From assembly GCA_964396845.1 (NCBI GenBank), contig CAYNGH010000130.1, forward strand, positions 1-9,239: 9,239 bases of DNA, written 5' to 3'. Position 1 is the stretch's first letter. The number at the start of each line of letters is the position of its first letter. This stretch comes from CAYNGH01 sp964396845. Lineage in GTDB: Bacteria; Vulcanimicrobiota; JAJTBE01; CAYNGH01. Positions 1 through 5,808 of the stretch are shown here, one piece after another. The notes beneath the pieces are model-generated. The model was given only the letters and a program-made list of their open reading frames with translations. It was not told the DNA's origin and made no database searches. The position numbers and the translations under genes were made by a program.

Positions 1-129
1 ATGGAGGAATCTCAGGTATCATCGAGGTTGTTTGAAAAAACAATTAATCAAACAAGTGGCAACAAATCGAGGAAGTTCAGTTATCATGGCGACTTGCGGG
101 ATATTATTTTTTGGCTCATTGATTATTAG
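1..129 (+). CDS. Possible 3' end of an unrecognised gene (42 codons visible)
   Basis: Frame 1 is open from the first base of the window to a TAG at 127-129. The peptide is polar at first and ends with an aromatic/hydrophobic stretch (DLRDIIFWLIDY). An ATG occupies bases 1-3, but the window begins there, so it cannot be told whether this is a true start or an internal methionine of a longer gene. No family was recognised. The short length and the lack of a visible ribosome site make this a weak call. Confidence 0.2.
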   Translation: MEESQVSSRLFEKTINQTSGNKSRKFSYHGDLRDIIFWLIDY

Positions 130-426
130 GAAATGCTGATATAGGGGGTGGAGAGGGTAAATTTAGAGGGGGGTGCGGGTGACTCGGAAGGGGTGAAAAT
201 CAGGATGATAGCCGTGAGATGGGGCTTCTACTCCCCGGCTCCGGGGCCGGATGGCCCGGGACCGGGGAAAGACCTTGCCGGCCAGGGTTCGGGGTCTCTG
301 GGGGCGGTGATGTGGGAAAGGCTATAAAAATTCCTGTCCCATGAAATCATGGACCCCAATGTCCATCGAACTTTGAGGCTAAATTATGGGAAGGCTTAAC
401 CGAACAAGGATAGTCTTCGCTTGAAG
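130..426. other. Gene-free interval with G-runs and a GC-rich repeat
   Basis: No credible gene was found between the TAG at 127 and the end of hicB-1 at 427. The interval holds a cluster of G-runs on the plus strand at 144-179, GC-rich repeat copy 1 (about 221-325), and a short dyad CCATGA-AA-TCATGG at 339-352. Read on the minus strand this dyad is followed some bases later by five Ts, so it could be a poor terminator for hicAB-1, but the spacing is not convincing. Confidence 0.5.
221..325. repeat. GC-rich dispersed hairpin repeat, copy 1
   Basis: The repeat begins GGGCTTCTACTCCCCGG and continues with a strong imperfect hairpin at 233-267, with outer arms CCCCGG and CCGGGG and an inner stem around GGCCCGGGA. 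It then matches copy 2 (1279-1390) on through CTGGGGGCGG followed by an ATGT motif. It is the most diverged of three copies in the window. The local base composition is far more GC-rich than the flanking genes. No coding function is visible. Confidence 0.6.
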
Positions 427-864
427 TTATTTTTTCGCGGCCCTGTCAACCAGGTCAACCACCAGTTTCTTCCCCATAGCCCTTGCAAGTTCTTCAATGG
501 TTTTCATCCGGGCGTTAAACGAGTTGACTTTCTCAAAACGCTGATATGTCTGGTATTTTCTTTTGGTTTTTTTAGCAGCTTCCCTCAGGGTAATATTCCG
601 TTTTTTCCTTGCCCGGTGAAGCATAATCGGGAGGGCCACATGGGGCAGAACGTCAACGAATATGATGTTGTTGCCCTCGACCTGTGAGGGTTCTGGTATT
701 TCCCTTTCCAAGTCGAAACGATAGCCGAGCACCAGGGATAATGCATCCTCTGCATTCTCGACAAGTTCTTCCAGGGTATCCCCTTCGGTCATAATGTCGG
801 GAAAGTCGATAAATTTGATGGTATAACCGTCTTCTTCGATTATTTCTGCCGGATAGCTGATCAT
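427..864 (-). CDS. hicB: HicB-type antitoxin with C-terminal XRE-like helix-turn-helix
   Basis: This 145-residue protein is a HicB-family antitoxin, expected to bind and neutralise the HicA mRNA interferase and to autorepress the operon. The N-terminal half (about 1-70) has the HicB partial RNase-H-like fold signature: YPAEIIEEDGYTIKFIDFPD, then a GDTLEELVENAEDAL helix. The C-terminal half (about 78-140) is an XRE-type helix-turn-helix, with RKKRNITLREAAKKT and MKTIEELARAMGKKLV. The ATG at 862-864 follows the hicA stop by one base and has an AAGGAG ribosome site about 10 bases upstream, as expected for translationally coupled hicAB. It ends with TAA. The gene is intact even though its hicA partner carries an in-frame stop. 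The family assignment is confident; the repressor role is inferred from the HTH and the nearby operator. Confidence 0.88.
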   Translation of the reverse strand: MISYPAEIIEEDGYTIKFIDFPDIMTEGDTLEELVENAEDALSLVLGYRFDLEREIPEPSQVEGNNIIFVDVLPHVALPIMLHRARKKRNITLREAAKKTKRKYQTYQRFEKVNSFNARMKTIEELARAMGKKLVVDLVDRAAKK

Positions 865-865
865 T

Positions 866-1066
866 TCAGTTATTCTCCTTCCCTGCTTCTCTCAGGATTC
901 TCAGCAGGTGTTTTTCGAAACCACTCCTGAGTTCTTTGGAGTGCCTGGGAATGGCCACTTCGTTCGGGTAGCGGGGATGTATAAACAGGTCATGTTTTTT
1001 GCCGTGTCTTTTGAGCTTTCATCCGTTTTTTATATACTTCCGCATCATTTCAAACCCGGTGCTCAT
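866..1066 (-). pseudogene. hicA: HicA-type toxin with an in-frame TGA at a tryptophan position
   Basis: Translating the minus strand from the ATG at 1064-1066 gives a 66-codon HicA-like product (MSTGFEMMRKYIKNG, stop, KLKRHGKKHDLFIHPRYPNE and so on), ending in TGA at 866-868. Codon 16 is TGA (1019-1021), at the place where HicA proteins usually have a tryptophan or another aromatic after the Asn/Asp-Gly turn. Everything downstream is well preserved, including the likely catalytic histidine (about residue 25 in HGKKHDLF) and the IPRHSKEL segment. An AGGAAAT ribosome site sits before the ATG, and a consensus promoter lies just upstream. HicA is an mRNA-cleaving double-stranded-RNA-binding-fold toxin. 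As written, the gene makes only 15 residues, so it is probably a recently inactivated toxin. UGA readthrough is the alternative. No good restart codon is visible after the stop. Confidence 0.8.
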
Positions 1067-1088
1067 ATATTTCCTGCCTTTCAATTAT

Positions 1089-1117
1089 ATTATACAGCTT
1101 ATATACTGTATCGTCAA
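1089..1117 (-). promoter_or_regulatory. Promoter of hicAB-1
   Basis: On the minus strand a -35 TTGACG (1112-1117) and a perfect -10 TATAAT (1089-1094) are separated by exactly 17 bases (1095-1111). The transcript would start near 1082, about 16 bases before the hicA ATG at 1066. Confidence 0.8.
1092..1111. promoter_or_regulatory. Probable HicB operator (inverted repeat inside the promoter)
   Basis: A perfect inverted repeat ATACAG-N8-CTGTAT fills the spacer and the upstream part of the -10 box of the hicAB-1 promoter. Its placement between the promoter boxes and the HTH domain of the adjacent HicB suggest autorepression. The dyad is seen directly; the regulator is inferred. Confidence 0.65.
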
Positions 1118-1410
1118 CATCTTACTCCTCGATTATCTTACAGAAAAAATAAAACCCGACTTTCGGAGATCAACCGCTTTGGTCTTGCGTAATCTCTATG
1201 GTTGTTGGCTTTTTGGCGATGGCGGTTGCAGTGGAGATGGTTTTTCTTCCCAAATTTGGAGCAGGGAATCGATGTTTTACGCTTCCACCTCCCGGCTCCG
1301 GGCCGAAGGCCCGGGAGCCTGGGGGAGTCTTCTGGCGGGAAGGGTTTATGGGCCTGGTTGTTGCCCTGGGGGCGGCTATGTCCCCTTGTCGGAGCAACCA
1401 GAAAACGGGG
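1118..1410. other. Gene-free divergent interval between hicAB-1 and the nucleotidyltransferase operon
   Basis: Several overlapping open frames exist here, but none has family resemblance or a ribosome site. The right side is occupied by GC-rich repeat copy 2. The two flanking operons are transcribed away from each other, and their promoters lie at the two ends of this interval. Confidence 0.6.
1279..1390. repeat. GC-rich dispersed hairpin repeat, copy 2
   Basis: The repeat starts ACGCTTCCACCTCCCGG, as copy 3 does, and forms a hairpin at about 1288-1316 with the loop GAA between CCGGGCC and GGCCCGG. It then continues GGGGGAGTCTTCTGGCGGG and matches copy 1 again at CTGGGGGCGG. It lies directly upstream of the promoter for the gene at 1472. 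Confidence 0.65.
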
Positions 1411-1439
1411 TTGATAATTTACTCAACATTATGTATAAT
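1411..1439 (+). promoter_or_regulatory. Promoter of the small helical protein / nucleotidyltransferase operon
   Basis: A -35 TTGATA (1411-1416) and a -10 TATAAT (1434-1439) are separated by exactly 17 bases. Transcription would begin near 1446, about 26 bases before the GTG start at 1472. Confidence 0.8.
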
Positions 1440-1459
1440 ATATGGCATATGTTGAGTAA
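1419..1459. promoter_or_regulatory. Probable operator: 11-bp perfect inverted repeat bracketing the -10 box
   Basis: The arms TTACTCAACAT (1419-1429) and ATGTTGAGTAA (1449-1459) are perfect complements and flank the -10 box and the predicted start of transcription. This is the layout of an autoregulated toxin-antitoxin-type operon. Which protein binds here is unknown; the basic product of the first gene is an obvious candidate. Confidence 0.65.
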
Positions 1460-1471
1460 GAAGGTGAATAG

Positions 1472-1786
1472 GTGGATACCGTCAGGGATATGCTGGAAGA
1501 TTCTCTACAACATACTTTGGAAGCCTTAGATTTATATCAGAAAAGAATAGAGGAGCTTCCAAAGGGTTCTCTGTCGATGAAGAATATTAATGGTCATATT
1601 TATTGTTACCTTGCTTATCGGGAGGGGAAAAAGGTGATGAATGACTACCTGGGGAAGCTGGCATCAGAAGAAGTTCAGGTAATGAAAAAGAAAATTGACC
1701 AGCGGAAACGCTATCAAAAAGCGGTGAAAGAAATGAAAAAAGAAATTAAATTTCTGAGGAAAGCTTTGGATATAGAAGTTGCTTGA
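1472..1786 (+). CDS. Small basic helical protein, partner of the nucleotidyltransferase
   Basis: The product is 104 residues and lysine/glutamate-rich. An N-terminal helix (about 1-28) is followed by a short conserved-looking segment LPKGSLSMKNINGHIYCYLAYREGKK (about 29-54) that resembles a beta hairpin. A long charged helix or coiled coil follows from about 62 to the end. Proteins of this layout (ELPKGS, YYL-x-YREG, then a coiled coil) are recalled as conserved hypotheticals in Firmicutes, next to nucleotidyltransferase genes. The GTG start at 1472 has an AAGGTGA ribosome site 4 bases upstream. It ends in TGA, and the next gene probably starts inside its last codons. Its position as first gene behind an operator-bearing promoter suggests an antitoxin or regulator role, which is inference. 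Confidence 0.7.
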   Translation: MDTVRDMLEDSLQHTLEALDLYQKRIEELPKGSLSMKNINGHIYCYLAYREGKKVMNDYLGKLASEEVQVMKKKIDQRKRYQKAVKEMKKEIKFLRKALDIEVA

Positions 1787-2510
1787 TATAGATGATCAAA
1801 TTGAAATTCTTGACAAGGTTTTGGAAAAATTATACAAGAAAGAGATTCTCGAAAATCTTGTTTTTGTGGGAAGCTGATGCATACATTTCTATGGATGGTT
1901 GTTTGCTGAAGCCAGAAGTCTGTCGAAAATAAAAACCAGGGATATCGACATCGACGTGAGCCTTCTGATAAATGCCAGTAAAAGGGTTTCTATACCGGAT
2001 TTACTGTTTCCGTTGGGTTTTGAAACCAAATTTGCAGGGAAAAATTTTATTTTTTTGGTTCATCCCGCTTTGAAGATCGAATTCCTTTCTCCGGAAATAG
2101 GAAAAACCTCGGATAAACCCCTTATGCTTCCAGGTTTTGGCATTTCCGCCCAACCTTTGAGGTTTCTGCACTTGCTGGAAAATGAAATAATAACGGTGGA
2201 CTACAAGGGGTTTCCAGTCAAGGTGCCTCACCCGGTCTGGTTTGCCATTCATAAACTCATTATTTCCCAGCGCAGGCGGAGCAAAAGGCATAATGAAAAG
2301 ATGAAGATACAAGGTAAATCCCATAAGGATAGCCGTCAGGCTATTGAAGTATTGGCTGCACTGTGTCAGGCGGGACAAAAAGTTAAAATTACCGATTCAT
2401 TGGAAACACTTACAAAGAAGCAGAAAAAACTACTTTGGAAAGCGGTTGAAGAACATAGAGATCACATCGAGGTTATAACCCCTCAGCTGGTAGATATTTT
2501 GACGGCATAG
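1779..2510 (+). pseudogene. GSU2403-type nucleotidyltransferase interrupted by an in-frame TGA
   Basis: Read from a TTG at 1779 that overlaps the end of the upstream gene, the frame encodes about 243 residues with one internal TGA at codon 33 (1875-1877). The stop lies in VFVGS-stop-CIHFYGW, where the nucleotidyltransferase glycine-serine motif is normally followed by tryptophan. The catalytic aspartates DIDID (about residues 55-59) come after the stop. Downstream are the PHPVWFAIHKL segment typical of this fold family and a basic stretch (QRRRSKRH). The three other tryptophans in the frame are TGG. A shorter frame from a TTG at 1899 to the TAG lacks the GS motif and would probably be inactive. 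The family transfers nucleotides, and its two-gene neighbourhood resembles nucleotidyltransferase toxin-antitoxin modules, but the exact substrate is unknown. The start codon is uncertain; the interruption is clear if the upstream reading is right. Confidence 0.7.
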
Positions 2511-2613
2511 GTGTCCAGGATTTATAATCATTCAAATTAATCTCGGCTGATGACCTTGTAAAACATAGGGGATGTTGGGTTTGCCTGGAGGGTGAGGGAA
2601 GGTGGCCAAGGGG

Positions 2614-2672
2614 ATTTACGCTTCCACCTCCCGGGCCCTCGGCCCGGGAGTCCGGGGAAGCCTCCTGCCGGT
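2614..2672. repeat. GC-rich dispersed hairpin repeat, copy 3
   Basis: The sequence TTTACGCTTCCACCTCCCGG matches copy 2 almost exactly and leads into a perfect 10-bp stem, CTCCCGGGCC (2627-2636) with GGCCCGGGAG (2641-2650), closed by a four-base loop. The tail GGGGAAGCCTCCTGCCGG matches the copy 1 and copy 2 tails. It sits between the convergent ends of the nucleotidyltransferase gene and hicB-2, where it could act as a transcription barrier, though there is no T-tract. Confidence 0.65.
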
Positions 2673-2679
2673 GATTGTA

Positions 2680-3045
2680 TTATCTCATTGTCCTTTTCCG
2701 ATACAACCCTTCAATACCCTTCGCTAATAGGTAATTGGTAATTTGATTGATGCTCACCTGCTCAATCATTGATGCCTTGGCAAGTTCATAGTGTAAATCT
2801 TTGGGAAGTCGAATAGTAAACTGCCCGCTGTATTTCTTTTTCATTAAGGGTTCTGGCATTTCCCTGTTATCTTCTTGATAAATTTCACTTGCCAGTTCAA
2901 AGGCTGTTTTCAGCTCCTGAAGCGCTTCTTCCGGTGTTTTTCCTATCCCTGAGATAGAAGGAATCTCAAGAGTAGTCGCAATGTATCCTTCATCCTCTTC
3001 GCTGTAGACAATATCAAGCTCATAATCTTTTAGCTCATAAAACAT
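2680..3045 (-). CDS. hicB: HicB-type antitoxin with C-terminal ribbon-helix-helix
   Basis: The protein is 121 residues. The N-terminal HicB domain (about 5-65) shows YSEEDEGYIATTLEIPSISG followed by the TPEEALQELKTAFELA helix. The C-terminal part (about 73-115) is a CopG/Arc-like ribbon-helix-helix with FTIRLPKDLHYELAKAS and SINQITNYLLAKGI. It should neutralise the HicA encoded 20 bases upstream and repress the operon. The ATG at 3043-3045 is preceded by GGGAGGT about 10 bases away. It ends in TAA. Its DNA-binding domain differs from that of HicB-1 (RHH rather than XRE), so the two hicAB modules are not recent duplicates. Confidence 0.9.
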   Translation of the reverse strand: MFYELKDYELDIVYSEEDEGYIATTLEIPSISGIGKTPEEALQELKTAFELASEIYQEDNREMPEPLMKKKYSGQFTIRLPKDLHYELAKASMIEQVSINQITNYLLAKGIEGLYRKRTMR

Positions 3046-3065
3046 AATGATTTCAACCTCCCTTT

Positions 3066-3305
3066 TTACAATAATTCATATTTCTCAATGATTTTTATTA
3101 TTTGTTTCACTTGGTAAGGCTTCGCTTCTCCACTTTCTTCCTGAATATTTATTAGCTCAATAATACCAGGTTTAGAAAATATAATATGTGAACCACCTGA
3201 GCGTCTTTGAATGAAACCAAGATTTTCAAGAAAAACAACCATCTCGTTAAACTTAATGTTTTTTCTTTTGCTCTTTATTTTCTTGTAAAACTGTTCCGGA
3301 CTCAC
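3066..3305 (-). CDS. hicA: HicA-type mRNA interferase toxin
   Basis: The 79-residue product is an intact HicA. It has an N-terminal extension (about 1-17) seen in one HicA subgroup, then KFNEMVVFLENLGF, the active-site segment SGGSHIIF with His40, and a C-terminal GEAKPYQVKQIIKIIEKYEL characteristic of this subgroup. HicA toxins cleave mRNA in a translation-independent way when HicB is absent. The start chosen is GTG at 3303-3305, because the family's N-terminal extension fits it. No ribosome site is visible in front of it, and the predicted promoter leaves only a few bases of leader. It ends in TAA, 20 bases before hicB. Unlike hicA-1 it contains no tryptophan and no internal stop. Confidence 0.87.
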   Translation of the reverse strand: MSPEQFYKKIKSKRKNIKFNEMVVFLENLGFIQRRSGGSHIIFSKPGIIELINIQEESGEAKPYQVKQIIKIIEKYELL

Positions 3306-3316
3306 AATTACATGGT

Positions 3317-3346
3317 ATCATATGTGTAACCACAAGTCAATGTAAA
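3317..3346 (-). promoter_or_regulatory. Promoter of hicAB-2, with an imperfect dyad
   Basis: On the minus strand TTTACA (3341-3346) and TATGAT (3317-3322) are separated by 18 bases. Transcription would begin near 3310, leaving about 5 bases before the GTG, so the message may be nearly leaderless. An imperfect dyad GGT-N12-ACC with a CATATG centre at 3314-3331 overlaps the -10 region and is a candidate HicB site. A TTGACT at 3335-3340 is an alternative -35 with a poorer -10. Confidence 0.5.
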
Positions 3347-3475
3347 AGGCATCCGTTTTTATGAAGCCCCTGGTTTGCCTTTAAGCCTGCCTGGGGCCCT
3401 GGGTGCATCCTGTGGGGGGCAGAGTGGTTCTGTGGGGGGGAGCTGAATTTTGGGGATTGGTGTCTGGTTTTCTTT

Positions 3476-3518
3476 AAAAAAACAACCCCCGGCGATGGAT
3501 TCCATCAGGCCGGGGGTT
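3476..3518 (-). terminator. Rho-independent terminator of the RCC1 lipoprotein gene
   Basis: Arms CCGGGGGTT and AACCCCCGG (3510-3518 and 3484-3492) form a 9-bp stem. A second small stem, GATGG/CCATC, lies within the loop. On the minus strand the hairpin is followed after two bases by seven Ts (3476-3482). It lies 26 bases beyond the stop codon of the RCC1 gene. Confidence 0.9.
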
Positions 3519-3543
3519 AAGGTTTTATTCAGTTAAGGGCAGG

Positions 3544-5511
3544 TTATGGAGTGCCCACCACTTGAACCGGGGTGTCTTTGTCATCTTCGGTGCCGTCACC
3601 TAACTGGCCGTAATCATTACGTCCCCAGGCCCAGACGGATCCATCGGCTTTGATAGCGGCAGTATATTCAAACCCTGCAGTTATAACCGTTACGCCTCCG
3701 AGGAATGCATCTCCGGTGTCGCCTCCCCACACTTGAACGGGAATGCTTTGATCTGGGGCTTCACCGATACCCAGCTGGCCACGGTCATTGTATCCCCAGG
3801 TGAACACATTGCTGTCTTCATTCAAGGCCATGGTATGAAGATCCCCTGCAGTGATGGCAGTGATGCCCGTAAGATAATTAATTACCGGGCGACTCTGCTC
3901 GTCAGTAGCTGAACCCGGGGCCCACACCTGAACCGGAATTTCCCGAATGCCACTGTCGCTTCCATCGCCCATCTGACCGTAATAACCATTTCCCCATGTC
4001 CACACAGTGCCGTCATCCATCAGGGCTACGGAATGCCAGTATCCTGCGGCGATGGCGGTGATGTTCTCCAAATATACAGGTTCCCCGCGGTTTGGCTCTC
4101 TGACAATATTTCCCTGACCCCACACCTGGACGGGCTTGGACCAGCTACCAGTTGAATTATTCCCCAGCTGTCCATCGCTACCCCTGCCCCATGTCCATAC
4201 GGTGCCGTCTTCCATCAGGGCCATACAATGACTGCTCCCGGCATCAATAGCAGTGATACCTTCGAGGTATCCATCGGGTTCGATAGCCAACTCCATATTC
4301 GTTGGAGCCACCACCTGCACAGGGATACTTTCATCTCCACAATCCCAATTCCCCAGCTGGCCCCAGTTATTTCTGCCCCATGTCCATACAGTGCCATCTT
4401 CCATGAGGGCCATAGTATGATATTCTCCCGCGGCAACCGCGGTAATGCCTTCCAGGTATTGAGGTTCTTCTCCGTTAACTTCGGCGGGAACCACTACAAC
4501 GGGGGCCAGAACCTGAACCGGCCTGTTGCTGTAATAAAGGATTCCATTTACAAGCCTGATATTGCCCTCATTATTTCCGCCATTCCCCAGCTGGCCATAT
4601 TCATTGCGTCCCCATGTCCACACAGTGCCGTCGGACTTCAGAGCAACAGTATGATACTGTCCTGCATCTATGGCAATGATATCCGTGAGATATTCCGCTT
4701 CTTCGCCATTGACCTGCCCAACGACATCTTCATTAACAGGTGCCACCACTTGAACCGGGGTATTTACAGAAATCACTGTATCATCGCCGATCCCCAGCAG
4801 GCCATATTCATTGCGTCCCCAGGTCCATACAGTGCCATCGGATTTCATGGCAACGGTATGATACTGTCCTGAGCTTACCTGAATGAACAGGGATTTCATG
4901 GAAAAATTGTGCTGGGTGGTTTCCCCGGCAACAACATCCACAGTCCCTTCGTAGTCTTCATAACCTTCCTTGGAAGCGGTTATTGCCAGTCCGGTTCCCG
5001 GAGGCACATTGTTAATGGTGTAAACGCCCTGTTCATCGGTTGTGGCGGTAAGCTCACCGATCGTCACTTCAACCCCTTCAATGGGCTGTGGTGTTCTTGT
5101 TCCGACAGCTACGTTACTTTCTGCCACAGTCACGATACCTGTAACCGTTCCATTATCAGGATCTATGGGGGATGGCGTCAAACCAATAAGTACAACAGTA
5201 GTCTGTTCTCCTTGAACAGTTATATCCTCAGAATAGTTATTGTATCCTTCTTTAGTGGCTGTCAGTGTATAGTTGCCCTGTTTCACCGACAGAATCAGGT
5301 ATCTTCCCTGGGCATCGGTATTCGTGGATTTATCTCCGACAGTGACGGCCACTCCTTCGATAGGATCTCCAGTGGATGAGTCACTTACAATCCCCGCAAC
5401 GGAACCCAAATCTCCAACGCCTTCTTCTCCCTGTGAGCATCCCGCAAAAAGAAGTATTGCCGACAAAAACAAAACTGCCAACAAACTCAGAACAAACCCC
5501 TGTTTTTTCAT
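3544..5511 (-). CDS. RCC1-repeat beta-propeller lipoprotein with two CarboxypepD-regulatory-like domains
   Basis: The 655-residue protein begins with a lipoprotein signal peptide (KK, hydrophobic core, lipobox LFAGC with Cys25), so it should be anchored outside the cytoplasmic membrane. Two beta-sandwich domains of the carboxypeptidase-regulatory type follow: about 37-111 (GSVAGIVSDSSTGDPIEGV, KEGYNNYSEDITV) and about 122-205 (GTVTGIVTVAE, KEGYEDYEGTVDV). Residues about 209-655 hold seven RCC1 repeats, each with a signature like AGxxHTxALxxDGTVWTWGRNxxGQLG, starting near 211, 278, 355, 418, 484, 549 and 606. Seven blades make a closed propeller. The ATG has AGGAGG eight bases upstream, and a strong terminator follows the TAA. 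The ligand is unknown; extracellular RCC1 propellers often bind proteins. The gene appears to be transcribed alone. Confidence 0.9.
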   Translation of the reverse strand: MKKQGFVLSLLAVLFLSAILLFAGCSQGEEGVGDLGSVAGIVSDSSTGDPIEGVAVTVGDKSTNTDAQGRYLILSVKQGNYTLTATKEGYNNYSEDITVQGEQTTVVLIGLTPSPIDPDNGTVTGIVTVAESNVAVGTRTPQPIEGVEVTIGELTATTDEQGVYTINNVPPGTGLAITASKEGYEDYEGTVDVVAGETTQHNFSMKSLFIQVSSGQYHTVAMKSDGTVWTWGRNEYGLLGIGDDTVISVNTPVQVVAPVNEDVVGQVNGEEAEYLTDIIAIDAGQYHTVALKSDGTVWTWGRNEYGQLGNGGNNEGNIRLVNGILYYSNRPVQVLAPVVVVPAEVNGEEPQYLEGITAVAAGEYHTMALMEDGTVWTWGRNNWGQLGNWDCGDESIPVQVVAPTNMELAIEPDGYLEGITAIDAGSSHCMALMEDGTVWTWGRGSDGQLGNNSTGSWSKPVQVWGQGNIVREPNRGEPVYLENITAIAAGYWHSVALMDDGTVWTWGNGYYGQMGDGSDSGIREIPVQVWAPGSATDEQSRPVINYLTGITAITAGDLHTMALNEDSNVFTWGYNDRGQLGIGEAPDQSIPVQVWGGDTGDAFLGGVTVITAGFEYTAAIKADGSVWAWGRNDYGQLGDGTEDDKDTPVQVVGTP

Positions 5512-5586
5512 ACCTGTTGCCTCCTATTTAAATGTCCCTAATTTTTCTACAACATCTTGTGTTTTCCCCCCATCATCAATTAATAT

Positions 5587-5605
5587 AAGAACACTTCCTG
5601 TTCTT
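5587..5605. promoter_or_regulatory. Perfect inverted repeat upstream of the RCC1 gene
   Basis: The arms AAGAACA and TGTTCTT are perfect complements around a five-base centre. The repeat lies about 76 bases upstream of the RCC1 start, in the region where its promoter must be. No convincing -35/-10 pair was identified. It may be an operator or a weak terminator of the upstream gene; a T-tract is lacking on the minus strand. Confidence 0.35.
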
Positions 5606-5661
5606 TCTTAAACAAACAGGACGGGGGTATCTTTCCCCGGTTTTTCCAGAAAACAGCATCC

Positions 5662-5805
5662 CTCGACTCCGCCACCAATAATTACTCGACTCAAAACACG
5701 ATATCGGGATATCCATGTCAAAACAAAGGAAATGCCCATTAAACCGAAGCCCAGATAATATCTATCGACTCCGCCACCAATAGTTACTCTACCCAAAAGA
5801 CAATA
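5662..5805 (-). repeat. 102-bp-spaced direct repeat related to the right-end tandem array
   Basis: Two 42-bp segments, 5662-5703 and 5764-5805, match at about 36 of 42 positions. Read on the minus strand each contains a TATYG..GAG-type module followed by TATTGGTGGCGGAGTCGA. The module at 5685-5703 is identical over 19 bp (TATCGTGTTTTGAGTCGAG) to the unit of the 22-bp array at 9109-9239, in inverted orientation relative to it. The repeat begins directly after the stop codon of the exported protein gene at 5809. A 62-codon open frame runs through it because the 102-bp offset is a multiple of three, but there is no ribosome site, so it is treated as non-coding. Confidence 0.7.
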
Positions 5806-5808
5806 TCT

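Noticed and set aside
999..1529. Long plus-strand open frame of 176 codons
   Set aside because: It runs across hicA-1 antisense, the hicAB-1 promoter, the GC-rich repeat and the operator of the next operon, has no ribosome site, and resembles no family.
866..1877. UGA read as tryptophan genome-wide (alternative genetic code)
   Set aside because: All long genes here use TGG for Trp, and TGA is a natural stop for hicA-1, the gene at 1472 and the coiled-coil gene.
4228..4872. 214-codon plus-strand open frame
   Set aside because: It is antisense to the RCC1 repeats; its periodic composition simply mirrors the repeated codons of the real gene.
5608..5796. 62-codon minus-strand frame with a repeated RVxIGGGV motif
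   Set aside because: The periodicity comes from the 102-bp DNA repeat, the start would be TTG without a ribosome site, and the related right-end array has a 22-bp period that cannot be coding.
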